A DNA stretch of 64,000 bases from Brevibacterium sanguinis. GTDB lineage: Bacteria > Actinomycetota > Actinomycetes > Actinomycetales > Brevibacteriaceae. Shown here one piece after another: positions 33,851 through 43,959 of this stretch. The stretch covers positions 62,001 to 126,000 of the forward strand of contig NZ_QNSB01000009.1 of NCBI RefSeq assembly GCF_003315415.1. The letters are read 5' to 3'. Made by a program: the position numbers and the translations under genes. The notes under the pieces were generated by a model, which was given only the letters and a program-made list of their open reading frames with translations, ran no database searches and was not told where the DNA came from. The number at the start of each line of letters is the position of its first letter. Position 1 is the stretch's first letter.

Positions 33851-34897
33851 ATGGAGTTTGTTGTCATGTACAGAATTCTCACCACGCAGGACCTCACGCG
33901 ACTCGGATTCACCTCCGAGGAGATCCGGCGCGCCCGCCGATGCTGCCTCCTCCGACTCTCTCGAGGTGTGTACGTCGCTCGCCACGTCTGCACCATCCAC
34001 AGTCACCGGCCCTTGTGGGCGAGCATCGAGGAGAACGCTCATGACGAGTTCACCCGGTACGGTGACATCCGCGATCAGACCGAAGCGCTGCATGCCGCCG
34101 TCATGGCACGATGCGAACTGAAGTTCCGCCGACGCCAGGATTCCGCAGGCGATCACAGATCATCCGGATATGCCGCGGCTCCTGGACAGCGCAGCGAGGA
34201 GAAGCCTGAGATCTTCTCACACGTGTCGGCCGCGCTCATTCACGGGCTGCCCATCGCCTACCCGGTCACTCACCAGGTCGAGGTGTTCCGTCCAGGCGTC
34301 GACCGGCGGTTCAAGAGCATCCATGTGCGCAGCAGCACGGTGCCGAAGAAGCACCAGGTCCGCGTGATGGGGGCTCGGGTGACGACCTTGGAGCGGACGC
34401 TCATCGATGTCGCGCGCAGCTACAGCCTCGATATCTCGGTCGCAATGCTCGACAGCGCTTTGCATCGCAATCTCACGACGCTGGACCGGATCACCACGAC
34501 CTTGTCGGAATGTGCGGAGAAGAGGAACACCAAGAGGGTTCGTCTCGCCCTCGACCTGGCCGATGGCAGGCGCGAATCCCCCGCCGAGTCGATCGCGGCG
34601 GTCAGGTTCTATCAGCACGGCCTCAGCGGACTCGATCCGCAGGTGGTCCTCGGATCCGAGTCATTCAGCGTCCGCGTCGACTTCTGTCACCGCAGTGCTC
34701 GGTTGATCGTCGAGGTCGATGGAATCGGCAAACTGTACCTCGGTTCCGGCGTACCCCGTGAGGAACTCGAGAAGGAGCGCCGACGCGAGCATTGGCTCCG
34801 CGAACACGGCTACCGCGTCATCCGCATCACCTGGAAGGAGCTCTTCCAGGAGCGCAAGTTCCAGGAGATCAAGCAGGTTCTCATGCGCGCGGCGTGA
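33851..34897 (+). CDS. AbiEi-like regulator fused to a DUF559-type nuclease domain
   Basis: A 348-aa protein (343 aa from the next ATG at 33866). The N-terminus (ILTTQDLTRLGFTSEEIRRARR...RLSRGVYV) resembles the winged helix of AbiEi antitoxins of type IV systems, and the middle (HVSAALIHGLPI...VTTLERTLIDVARSY) fits AbiEi-like proteins. The C-terminus, RVDFCHRSARLIVEVDGIGKLYLG then REHWLREHGYRVIRITWKEL, is a DUF559/Vsr-like PD-(D/E)xK domain with Asp, Glu, Asp and Lys in place. No AbiEii-type toxin is adjacent. Codon use is less GC-extreme than in neighbouring core genes. It is flanked by facing repeats, suggesting acquisition between ftsB and eno. A role in defence or DNA repair is conjecture. 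Confidence 0.8.
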   Translation: MEFVVMYRILTTQDLTRLGFTSEEIRRARRCCLLRLSRGVYVARHVCTIHSHRPLWASIEENAHDEFTRYGDIRDQTEALHAAVMARCELKFRRRQDSAGDHRSSGYAAAPGQRSEEKPEIFSHVSAALIHGLPIAYPVTHQVEVFRPGVDRRFKSIHVRSSTVPKKHQVRVMGARVTTLERTLIDVARSYSLDISVAMLDSALHRNLTTLDRITTTLSECAEKRNTKRVRLALDLADGRRESPAESIAAVRFYQHGLSGLDPQVVLGSESFSVRVDFCHRSARLIVEVDGIGKLYLGSGVPREELEKERRREHWLREHGYRVIRITWKELFQERKFQEIKQVLMRAA

Positions 34898-35072
34898 ACA
34901 CTCGGCACCCTCAGGCAAAAAACTTCGCGCTGCACGGAGGCGCATTGCGGCCAGCTGTCGGACGTGGAGAGCCTGCCGTAAGCAGTGCGGCCGAATGTAG
35001 GACTTGCCGTGCCGCGCGTGGGCAGTGCGCTGCATAGGGCCTGCGGCGCACGGTGGGCAGTGCGGCAGTATG
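34898..35072. repeat. Degenerate repeats downstream of the nuclease gene
   Basis: From about 34950 to 35070 units of roughly 25-36 bp recur with words such as GTGGGCAGTGCG and GCAGTGCGGC. These are the complement of the CCGCAC-ACTGCC words in the 33.5 kb array, so the two sets face each other across the AbiEi/DUF559 gene. No gene is supported here. Confidence 0.55.
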
Positions 35073-35152
35073 CGCCGAGGCGGGGGCGAGGCGAGCACTG
35101 CGGCTCGTCCCACCCCCGCCTCGGCGAGGTTCCGATCCCCGCCTCAGCGGGG
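35073..35152 (-). terminator. Two hairpins downstream of enolase
   Basis: A 14-bp stem (CGCCGAGGCGGGGG with its complement, 35073-35086/35113-35126) and a smaller CCCCGC-CTCA-GCGGGG (35137-35152) follow the eno stop codon, the nearer one after 15 bp. Confidence 0.65.
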
Positions 35153-35167
35153 TTCGGGTCGTTCGGC

Positions 35168-36583
<1,416 letters not shown>

Positions 36584-36609
<26 letters not shown>

Positions 36610-37471
36610 GGCGCAGCCGGGCCGGCGTCTCCGGATCCATCCCCTGGTCGAGCAGGTAGCCCTCGACTCCCCGATCGCCGTAGGCCTCGGTGATGCGATC
36701 GAGCGTCGCCGCGAGGAGCTCCGGGGGTGCCGCCGTCGCCGTGGTGGCGAGATCGCCCGAGATGCCGGCATCGGCGAAGTCCCGCATGATCGCCTCGAGG
36801 AAGGCCCCGGACAGGTGCTGCTGAGTGACCGAGTACTCGGCGAGGATGTCCTCCCGGTCGACTCCGAGAAGCTCGTGGATGAAGGCCGCGACCACTCCGG
36901 TGCGGTCCTTGCCGGCCGAGCAGTGGAAGACGACACCGGATTCGGCGTGTTCGGCGATGGTGTCGACCGCGAGCGCCAGCCGCGGCCCGAAGTGCGAGAT
37001 CATCAGGGTGTAGATCTTCTCCAGCGACCGGTCGGTGAGGTCCATGCCGGTGACCTTCGCGGCCTTCTCCATCTCCTCCCGGCTCGGGCGCTTCGCGGGG
37101 AAGAACTGGTCCTCGAAGACCGGCAGCTCGATGTACTCGACGTCGAGCCCGTCGAGCGCATCGGGGAGCTTCGCCCGCTCGCCGATGTCGCGCAGGTCGA
37201 CGACCGTGCCGATGCCGAGCCGTGCGATCTGCGCGCGCGACCTGTCGGTGAGCTGGGCGAGCCCGTCCGCCCGGAACACCGCTCCGGTGGCCACGGACAG
37301 TCCCCGCGCCGAGGCGATCGGTGCGTCGGTCTCCCCCGCTGAGCTCAGGCGGAAGTCGTCCGAGCCGTCGAGGCTCGCGAGCACCGCGGCCTTCGCCGGG
37401 GTCGAGATCGGCGCTCCCCCGATGTCGCGGAAGTTGAACGTTCCTTCGATGTCGATGCGGTCGAGACTCAT
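36584..37471 (-). CDS. MptpB-like tyrosine/dual-specificity phosphatase
   Basis: A 295-aa phosphatase. The active-site loop VVFHCSAGKDRTGVVAAFI (near residues 176-194) is the HCxxGKxR form of MptpB-like enzymes, which accept phosphotyrosine, phosphoserine and phosphoinositides. The start FNFRDIGGAPIS and the DLRDIGERAKLPDAL segment are typical too. There is no signal peptide in the sequence, although the family relative in mycobacteria is secreted. Its ATG overlaps the mazG stop by 4 bp, placing it in the mfd-mazG-ptp operon. The physiological substrate is unknown. Confidence 0.9.
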
Positions 37472-37944
37472 CCCGCGGCGTCCTTCCGTTGCTTCTCCAG
37501 AGACTTGATGCGACTGTACTCGGCCTCGACGGCGGCGAGCGGAGCCATCGTCGAGTCGTCGGCTCCCTCCCCGAACGCGAACGGGTGCCTGCGGACGAGC
37601 TTCTCCTCGAGCCGGTCGACGATGAGCTGCAGCGTCCGACCGTAGGGGGTGCCGCCTGCCGCGCTGTCGTTCGTCCCACCGTCGACACTGTCGCCGCTCT
37701 CGTCGAGCAGGGCCGAGTGGAACAGCACCTGGTAGAAGACGTCGCCGAGTTCCTCGATGACCGCATCGCGGTGCCTCGCGGTCGGTTCCGCCCGGTAGTC
37801 CTCAAGCGCCTCGATGAGCTCCTCGGTCTCCTCGCGGGCGAACTTCTCGAGGCTCTCGTGGTCCTGCGCACTCGACCACGGGCAGCGCCTGCGCAGGGTC
37901 GCCATCGCCTCGACCACGCGGTCGAATCCGGCCGCGCCCGTCAT
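37468..37944 (-). CDS. mazG: MazG-type nucleoside triphosphate pyrophosphohydrolase
   Basis: A 158-aa single-domain MazG. CPWSSAQDHESLEKFAREETEELIEALED supplies the first EExxE metal motif and DAVIEELGDVFYQVLFHS the ExxD motif. It hydrolyses NTPs to NMP and pyrophosphate, clearing abnormal nucleotides. E. coli MazG has two such domains; actinobacterial ones often have a diverged second half, here reduced to about 60 residues. The start overlaps the mfd stop by 4 bp. Confidence 0.9.
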   Translation of the reverse strand: MTGAAGFDRVVEAMATLRRRCPWSSAQDHESLEKFAREETEELIEALEDYRAEPTARHRDAVIEELGDVFYQVLFHSALLDESGDSVDGGTNDSAAGGTPYGRTLQLIVDRLEEKLVRRHPFAFGEGADDSTMAPLAAVEAEYSRIKSLEKQRKDAAG

Positions 37945-40900
37945 CCGCTCACCTCGGCGGGTTCGGCCTTGACGACGGGAACGATGGCGTCGAGGAACTG
38001 GTGGGCCCAGCGCAGGACATCCGAGTCGGTCATCTCCTTGGCCCCGAACCCGTCACCTGCCAGCGGCTTCGGCACGAGCACGGAGCGGATCGTCGGCTTG
38101 AGCAGGGACTTCGGGTACAGCCGCTTGAGGCGCACGACCTGCGAGTCGGCCAGTTCGAGCGGCCCGAACCGGATGAAATTGCCCTGCATGACGATGTCGC
38201 TGACGCCGGAGGCCTTCGCCCGGATGCGCAGTCGGGCGACATCGGCGAGGACGCCGACGGGTCCGGGATAGGGCCCGTAGCGGTCGACGAGTTCGTCGAG
38301 GACCTCGCGCAGCTCCTCCTCGTTCGCCGCGGCCGCGAGCTTCCGGTACGCCTCGAGTCGCAGCCGTTCGTGGTCGACGTATTCGGCGGGCAGGTGCGCG
38401 TCGACGGGGAGCTCGATGCGCATCTCTGCTTCGGGCTCGGTGGCCTCTCCGCGGAAGTTCGCGACCGCCTCCCCGACGAGGCGCACGTAGAGGTCGAACC
38501 CGACTCCTTCGATGTGCCCCGACTGCTGACCGCCGAGGAGGTTGCCGGCTCCGCGGATCTCGAGGTCCTTCATCGCCACCTGCATTCCGGCGCCGAGCTC
38601 CGTGTGCGCGGCCAGGGTCGTCAGCCGGTCGTGGGCGGTCTCCGTCAGCTGGGTGTCACGCGGGTAGAGGAAGTAGGCGTAGGCGCGTTCGCGACCGCGG
38701 CCCACCCGTCCGCGCAGCTGGTGCAGCTGGGAGAGCCCGAACCTGTCGGCCTGGTCGATGATCAGCGTGTTCGCGTTCGCGATGTCGATTCCCGTCTCGA
38801 CGATCGTCGTGCACACGAGGACGTCGTACTTCTTCTCCCAGAAGTCGACGATGACCTGTTCGAGTCGCTGCTCGTTCATCTTCCCGTGGGCGATCGCGAT
38901 CCGCGCCTCGGGGACGAGCTCGGCGATGTGACCGGCGATCGACTCGATGTCCCTGACCTTGTTGTGGATATAGAAGACCTGCCCCTCACGCATGAGCTCA
39001 CGGCGGATCGCGGCCTTGATCTGCTTGTCATCGTACTTGCCGACATAGGTGAGCACCGGGTGGCGCTCCTCGGGCGGGGTCGCCAGGGTCGACATCTCGC
39101 GGATGCCGGTCACCGCCATCTCGAGGGTGCGCGGGATCGGCGTCGCCGACATCGCGAGGACGTCGACGTTCGTGCGCATGGCCTTGAGCGTCTCCTTGTG
39201 CTCGACGCCGAAGCGCTGCTCCTCGTCGATGATGACGAGGCCGAGGTCCTTGAAGCGGACCTCTCCGCTGAGGAGGCGATGGGTGCCGATGACGAGGTCG
39301 AGCTTGCCCGCGGCGAGGTCCTCGACGACTTTCTCGGACTCCTGCTTGGTCTGGAACCGGGAGAGGGCCCCGACCGTGACGGGGAATCCGGAATAGCGCT
39401 CGGCGAAGGTCTCGAAGTGCTGCTGGACGAGGAGGGTCGTGGGCACGAGGACGGCGACCTGCTTGCCGTCCTGGATCGCCTTGAATGCCGCGCGCACCGC
39501 GATCTCGGTCTTGCCGTAGCCGACGTCACCACAGATCAGACGGTCCATCGGAACCGTCTTCTCCATGTCGGCCTTGACCTCGTCGATGGTCGTGAGCTGG
39601 TCGTTCGTCTCGACGTAGTGGAAGGCGTCCTCGAGCTCCCGCTGCCAGGGGGTGTCGGGGCTGAAGGCATGGCCCTGTGTGGCCTGCCGCGCCGAGTAGA
39701 GGCGGACGAGCTCCCCGGCGATCTCCTTGACCGCCTTCCGCGCCTTCGCCTTCGTCGACTGCCAGTCGGCGCCGCCCATCTTGTTGAGGCTCGGGTTCTC
39801 CCCGCCGACGTACCTGCTCACCTGGTCGAGGGAGTCGCTGGGCACGTAGAGCCGGTCGCCGGGCTGGCCGCGCTTGGCCGGGGCGTACTCGATGATGAGG
39901 TATTCGCGGGTGTGCTTGTTCGGACCCTTGCCGCTCGTGCGCTGCGTCATCTCGACGAACCGGCCCACCCCGTGCTGCTCGTGGACGACGAAGTCGCCGG
40001 GCGTGAGGTTGAGCGGATCGACCTGGTTGCGCTTGCGGCGGGTCGGCAGTCGGCGCATGTCCCGCGTCGAGGTGGCCGCCGCCCGTCCGAGCACGTCGGC
40101 TTCGGTGAGCACCGCGAGCTTGAGGTCGTCGAAGACGAAGCCGCCGAAGGGAGCCGCCGTCGTCACCGTGACGACGGCCTCGGCGAGGTCGGTGGGATCG
40201 TCGACGAAGGTCGCCGGCAGCCCCGCTTCCGAGAACACCTCGACCATGCGCAGTCCCGGGCCCTGGCCCTCGGTGAGGACGAGGATGCGCCACCTGTCGT
40301 GGATGAGGCCTCTGACGTCGGCGAGGATGGCCTCGACGTCGCCGGCATAGCCGCGAGGGGCGCGGGCGGGGACGGCGAAGACGTTGTCGGTGGCGGTGAC
40401 GAGGTCCTCGTCCGTCGAGAATCCTCCGAGCTCCCACCATGCGAGGCCGATGAGCAGGGCGCCCTCGCGCATCTCATCGACGGTGCGGAAGGTCGCCGCG
40501 GAGAGGTCGATGGGCGACTCGCCTCCTGCGGCGGCCCCGGACCAGGCGGCCTCGAGGAACTCGTTCGTCGTCACGACGAGGTCGGCGGCCCGCGCCTGGA
40601 CCCGTTCGGGCTCCGTGATGACGATCTTCGTGCCGGCGGGCAGGAGCGCGATGAGCGGCTCCATCCCGTCGGCGAGCACGGCCGACAGCGACTCCATTCC
40701 CTCGACCGCGACCCCGCCGGCGATCTTCTCGAGCATGTCGGCGGCGGACGGCAGTGCCGGGGCCAGCTCGGCGGCCCGTCGGCGGACGGAGTCGGTGAGG
40801 AGGAGTTCACGACACGGCGGGGCGACGAGGCTGAGCGGTGCCGCATCCGCCTCGGCGGGGATGGAGCGCTGGTCGGAGACGGCGAACTCCCGGATCTCGT

Positions 40901-41525
40901 CGACCTCGTCGCCGAAGAACTCGATGCGCAGGGCGTGGTCGGCCGTCGGCGGGAAGACGTCGACGATTCCGCCGCGCACGGCGTACTCGCCGCGGCGGGA
41001 GACCATGTCGACACGGGAGTAGGCGAGCTCCGTCAGTCTCTGGGCGAGGTCGTCGATGCCGTACTCGTCACCGCGGGCCAGTTCGATCGGCTCGATCTCC
41101 CCGAGGCCCTTGACCAGGGGCTGGAGGAAGGCGCGGACCGGGGCGATGATGAGCGCGAGCTCCTGGCCGGGCCTGGGATGCGTGAGCCGGCGGAGGATCG
41201 ACAGCCGCTGGCCGACGGTGTCGGAGCGCGGCGAGAGCCGCTCGTGCGGCAGGGTCTCCCAGCTGGGGAAGACCGCGATGGACTCCGCGGGGATCCAGTC
41301 GGCCATCGAGCGCGCGAGATCCTCGGCCTCGCGGGTCGTGGCGGTGACGATGAGCTGGGGCGCCGACGTCCCCGACCCCGAGGTCTCGACCGTCCTGCGC
41401 AGGATCGAGGGCCACAGACCCCTGATCGCATCGATCGTCCCCCCGGTCGTCCCCGGGTCGGAGAACGCCTCGACGAGGTCGTTGATGGTCGGGTTCTGCC
41501 GTGTGAGATCGAGTCCGTTGAGCAC
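37941..41525 (-). CDS. mfd: Transcription-repair coupling factor
   Basis: A 1194-aa ATP-dependent translocase that removes stalled RNA polymerase and recruits UvrA. The UvrB-like N-terminus has FPSWETLPHERLSPRSDTVGQRL. The RNA-polymerase interaction domain follows near residue 500 (DFVVHEQHGVGRFVEMT). Helicase motifs GDVGYGKTEIAVRAAF, IIDEEQRFGVEHKE and QLRGRVGRG lie in the second half, with a C-terminal TRCF domain. The GTG at 41525 is 6 nt after TAGACT (41532-41537): a leaderless start; the GTG one codon upstream is less likely. It heads the mfd-mazG-ptp operon. Confidence 0.97.
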   Translation of the reverse strand: MLNGLDLTRQNPTINDLVEAFSDPGTTGGTIDAIRGLWPSILRRTVETSGSGTSAPQLIVTATTREAEDLARSMADWIPAESIAVFPSWETLPHERLSPRSDTVGQRLSILRRLTHPRPGQELALIIAPVRAFLQPLVKGLGEIEPIELARGDEYGIDDLAQRLTELAYSRVDMVSRRGEYAVRGGIVDVFPPTADHALRIEFFGDEVDEIREFAVSDQRSIPAEADAAPLSLVAPPCRELLLTDSVRRRAAELAPALPSAADMLEKIAGGVAVEGMESLSAVLADGMEPLIALLPAGTKIVITEPERVQARAADLVVTTNEFLEAAWSGAAAGGESPIDLSAATFRTVDEMREGALLIGLAWWELGGFSTDEDLVTATDNVFAVPARAPRGYAGDVEAILADVRGLIHDRWRILVLTEGQGPGLRMVEVFSEAGLPATFVDDPTDLAEAVVTVTTAAPFGGFVFDDLKLAVLTEADVLGRAAATSTRDMRRLPTRRKRNQVDPLNLTPGDFVVHEQHGVGRFVEMTQRTSGKGPNKHTREYLIIEYAPAKRGQPGDRLYVPSDSLDQVSRYVGGENPSLNKMGGADWQSTKAKARKAVKEIAGELVRLYSARQATQGHAFSPDTPWQRELEDAFHYVETNDQLTTIDEVKADMEKTVPMDRLICGDVGYGKTEIAVRAAFKAIQDGKQVAVLVPTTLLVQQHFETFAERYSGFPVTVGALSRFQTKQESEKVVEDLAAGKLDLVIGTHRLLSGEVRFKDLGLVIIDEEQRFGVEHKETLKAMRTNVDVLAMSATPIPRTLEMAVTGIREMSTLATPPEERHPVLTYVGKYDDKQIKAAIRRELMREGQVFYIHNKVRDIESIAGHIAELVPEARIAIAHGKMNEQRLEQVIVDFWEKKYDVLVCTTIVETGIDIANANTLIIDQADRFGLSQLHQLRGRVGRGRERAYAYFLYPRDTQLTETAHDRLTTLAAHTELGAGMQVAMKDLEIRGAGNLLGGQQSGHIEGVGFDLYVRLVGEAVANFRGEATEPEAEMRIELPVDAHLPAEYVDHERLRLEAYRKLAAAANEEELREVLDELVDRYGPYPGPVGVLADVARLRIRAKASGVSDIVMQGNFIRFGPLELADSQVVRLKRLYPKSLLKPTIRSVLVPKPLAGDGFGAKEMTDSDVLRWAHQFLDAIVPVVKAEPAEVSG

Positions 41526-41692
41526 CACACAAGTCTAGAACACGGCACTGACGCGGGAAGGCGGCGACCGCGCTCAGGTCACGGCGACCGCCGAGAGTCT
41601 CGATCCGATAACACGTCTAACGGATCGGAAACGATTGCCTCCGACCCGCTGTCGTTCGGGGTTCTCCAAACTTCATCGAGGACAATCGGAGT

Positions 41693-42391
41693 ATGAGATC
41701 CCATCAGTCCCCGCAATTCTCCGCCGCTGAGACACGGTACCTGTTCGGCACTGATTCCGCACCCCGACCCTCATCGCAGGTCGGAGCGCAGAACGCCGGC
41801 CTGCGCAGCGTGCTCGACGGTGACCACGGGCTGTCGCGGTTCGTTCCCGTCTTCGTGCTCCTCGCGATCATGTGGGTCGTCGAGATCGTCGACACACTCC
41901 TGCCCGTCGACTTCGATCTCTTCGGACTCGAGTCGTGGAACCCGCTGTCCCTCTACGGTCTCGTCACCTCGCCGCTGCTCCACTCGGGTTTCAACCATCT
42001 CACGGCCAATACGTTCCCGTTCCTCGTCCTCGGAATCTTCATCGCGATGGAGGGGTCGCGCAGATTCTGGACCGTCTCCGCGATCACCGCGCTCGTGTCC
42101 GGACTCGGCGCCTGGCTGACGACCCTGCCCGGCCACCACATCGTCGGCGCCTCGGGCATCGTCTTCGGCTTCTTCGGCTACCTCGCCATGCGCACGTGGT
42201 ACGTCGACGATCTGCTCCGGAAGATCATCTACTTCGCGATCGGACTCTTCGTCTTCGTCACCTACGGAGCCGCGATGGTGTTCGGCATGCTCCCGCAGGC
42301 CAACGGCGTCTCATGGCAGGGCCACCTGTTCGGGTTCATCGGCGGCCTCGTCGCCGCACGCCTCGTCCACCGTCGAGCGCGCCAGTCCTGA
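41693..42391 (+). CDS. Rhomboid family intramembrane serine protease
   Basis: A 232-aa protein with a cytoplasmic N-terminus of about 60 residues and six TMs. The nucleophile is in HHIVGASGIVFGFFGYLAMR (GxSG) and the partner histidine in WQGHLFGFIGG; HSGFNHLTANTFPF is the conserved TM2 region. It cleaves membrane-spanning substrates, none identified. GACAAT (41681-41686) stands 6 nt before the ATG, a leaderless pattern. It is divergent from mfd. The last codons and stop are repeated twice more downstream. Confidence 0.9.
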   Translation: MRSHQSPQFSAAETRYLFGTDSAPRPSSQVGAQNAGLRSVLDGDHGLSRFVPVFVLLAIMWVVEIVDTLLPVDFDLFGLESWNPLSLYGLVTSPLLHSGFNHLTANTFPFLVLGIFIAMEGSRRFWTVSAITALVSGLGAWLTTLPGHHIVGASGIVFGFFGYLAMRTWYVDDLLRKIIYFAIGLFVFVTYGAAMVFGMLPQANGVSWQGHLFGFIGGLVAARLVHRRARQS

Positions 42392-42431
42392 ACTGCCGCC
42401 AGTCCTGAACCGCAGCCAGTCCTGAACCGCC
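42381..42431. repeat. Three 17-bp units containing the rhomboid stop codon
   Basis: GCCAGTCCTGAACYGCM occurs at 42381-42397, 42398-42414 and 42415-42431. The first copy encodes the last residues and the TGA stop of the rhomboid gene, and a partial fourth unit enters the terminator stem. Confidence 0.85.
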
Positions 42432-42467
42432 GCTGAACCGCCGGGTCCCGGACCCGGCGGTTCAGCG
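42431..42467. terminator. Bidirectional hairpin between rhomboid and pth
   Basis: Perfect 18-bp arms (CGCTGAACCGCCGGGTCC and complement) around a single central C. The right arm contains the pth stop codon, so it can serve both convergent genes. Confidence 0.8.
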
Positions 42468-43061
42468 CGAGTGGTACCTCTGCTGGACGGTGAGCAGGCC
42501 CTCGGCGATGCACAGCTCCACCGCGTCGGCCAAGTCGGAGACGAAGATGGGCAGGACCGTGCGCTCGTCCTTGGAGAAGGGCCGGAGGACGTAGTCGGCC
42601 GTCTCCTGTCGTCCGGGCGGCCGTCCGACGCCCGCGCGGATGCGCACGTAGTCGCGGGTGCCCAGCACCGAGGAGATGGAGCGCAGGCCGTTGTGCCCGC
42701 CCTCTCCCCCGCCGAGCTTCGCCCTGATCGTGTCGAACGGCAGGTCGACGTCGTCGTGGACGACGATGGTCCTCTCGACCGGGATCGAGTGGAAGTCCAT
42801 GAGTCGGCGCAGGGGACCGCCGGAGTCGTTCATGTACCCGGTCGAGACGGCGAGCACGACTCGCGGTCCGGGCAGGCCGGGAACCGCGCCGGAGCCGAGG
42901 CGACCGGTGCCCACGCGGGCGCGCTGCCTGCTTCGGCCCAGTCCCGCGCCGATCCGTCCTGCGAGCTCGGCGACGACCATCTGCCCGATGTTGTGCCGGG
43001 TGGATTCGTACTCACGCCCCGGGTTGCCGAGACCGTAGACCAGCCATGCGTCGTTCGCCAT
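42462..43061 (-). CDS. pth: Peptidyl-tRNA hydrolase
   Basis: A 199-aa cytosolic esterase that recycles peptidyl-tRNA. LVYGLGNPGREYESTRHNIGQMVV holds the catalytic histidine and Asn, VLAVSTGYMNDSGG the substrate loop, and VHDDVDLPFDTIRAKLGGGEGGHNGLRSI the catalytic Asp and second conserved region. The ATG at 43061 follows GAGGAGCG. It lies downstream of rplY on the same strand, but a strong hairpin stands between. Confidence 0.95.
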   Translation of the reverse strand: MANDAWLVYGLGNPGREYESTRHNIGQMVVAELAGRIGAGLGRSRQRARVGTGRLGSGAVPGLPGPRVVLAVSTGYMNDSGGPLRRLMDFHSIPVERTIVVHDDVDLPFDTIRAKLGGGEGGHNGLRSISSVLGTRDYVRIRAGVGRPPGRQETADYVLRPFSKDERTVLPIFVSDLADAVELCIAEGLLTVQQRYHSR

Positions 43062-43087
43062 CGCTCCTCACTCGCTTCCGCTCACGA

Positions 43088-43119
43088 ACGGCGGGCCATG
43101 TTCGCACATGGCCCGCCGT
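43088..43119 (-). terminator. Hairpin terminator between rplY and pth
   Basis: Perfect 14-bp arms ACGGCGGGCCATGT/ACATGGCCCGCCGT around TCGC, 40 bp after the rplY stop codon. Confidence 0.75.
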
Positions 43120-43159
43120 CACGGTTCTCACCGCGCCGAGGCGACTCGGCGCCGGTGGA

Positions 43160-43756
43160 TCACTCGGATTCGGACTCTTCGCCCTCGGTCTCCGCGCCCT
43201 CTTCGGGCTCTTCGCGGGTCGGCTCGGCGACGTTGACGACGAGGAGCTCCGGGTCGGAGACGAGCTCGACGCCCGAGGGCAGCTCGATCTCCTTGGCGAG
43301 GACGTGCTCGCCGACGGTGCGCCCGGCGACCGAGGCCTCAATGACCTCGGGCAGCTTGGTGGCGTCGGCCTTGATGACGATGGTCGACTCCTCCTGCGAG
43401 ATCATGGTGCCCGGAGCAGGTTCGCCGACGACGTGGATCGGGACGTCGACCTCGATGAGCTCGCCGCGCTTGACGACGATGAGGTCGAGGTGCTCGATCT
43501 CCCGGCGCACGGGCTCGATCTGGACGTCGCGGGCGATCGCGAGGACGTTCTTCGACCCGTCGGTGCTCTTGATCTCGAGCAGCGCGTTGGCGTGCTTGAG
43601 GGCCAGCATGGTGGCGTGGCCCTCGAGCGAGATGTGGACGGGTTCGCCGCCGTGGCCGTAGACGACCGCGGGGATGCGACCGGCGCGGCGGATCTTGCGG
43701 GCCGCGCCCTTGCCGAATTCGTTCCGGGGTTCGGCGGTGAGTGTGAAGTCAGCCAT
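43160..43756 (-). CDS. rplY: 50S ribosomal protein L25 (Ctc form)
   Basis: A 198-aa long-form bL25. Residues 1-95 are the 5S-rRNA-binding domain (RNEFGKGAARKIRRAGRIPAVVYG, HLDLIVVKRGE); residues 96-180 form the C-terminal TL5 domain. An acidic tail rich in E and S ends the protein. The ATG at 43756 follows AAGGAGAG. In many actinobacteria rplY sits between prs and pth as here, but an alpha/beta hydrolase gene is inserted upstream. Confidence 0.95.
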   Translation of the reverse strand: MADFTLTAEPRNEFGKGAARKIRRAGRIPAVVYGHGGEPVHISLEGHATMLALKHANALLEIKSTDGSKNVLAIARDVQIEPVRREIEHLDLIVVKRGELIEVDVPIHVVGEPAPGTMISQEESTIVIKADATKLPEVIEASVAGRTVGEHVLAKEIELPSGVELVSDPELLVVNVAEPTREEPEEGAETEGEESESE

Positions 43757-43959
43757 TTTCTCTCCTTGGTGTGCTCATTGGACGCACCACGGCGAAACAG
43801 CCGCAATCCTCACTCCGCATGCGCACAGGGGGGCATTCGCGAAGGTGGATCCGGACCGCGTCGATAACGGAGACGACAGTCTCCCTCGCCGAGGCAACCA
43901 CACCAGTCTAATCGACCCCGCCCCACAGTCCAATTCCGTGCGCCTCGAGTGGCGCCGCC

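Noticed and set aside
38001-41696. Long open frame on the plus strand opposite mfd
   Set aside because: Same shadow effect; mfd is unmistakable on the minus strand.
43869-43884. GGAGAC-GACA-GTCTCC as terminator or operator upstream of rplY
   Set aside because: A 6-bp stem is weak, and it lies in the rplY leader/hydrolase gap without supporting context.
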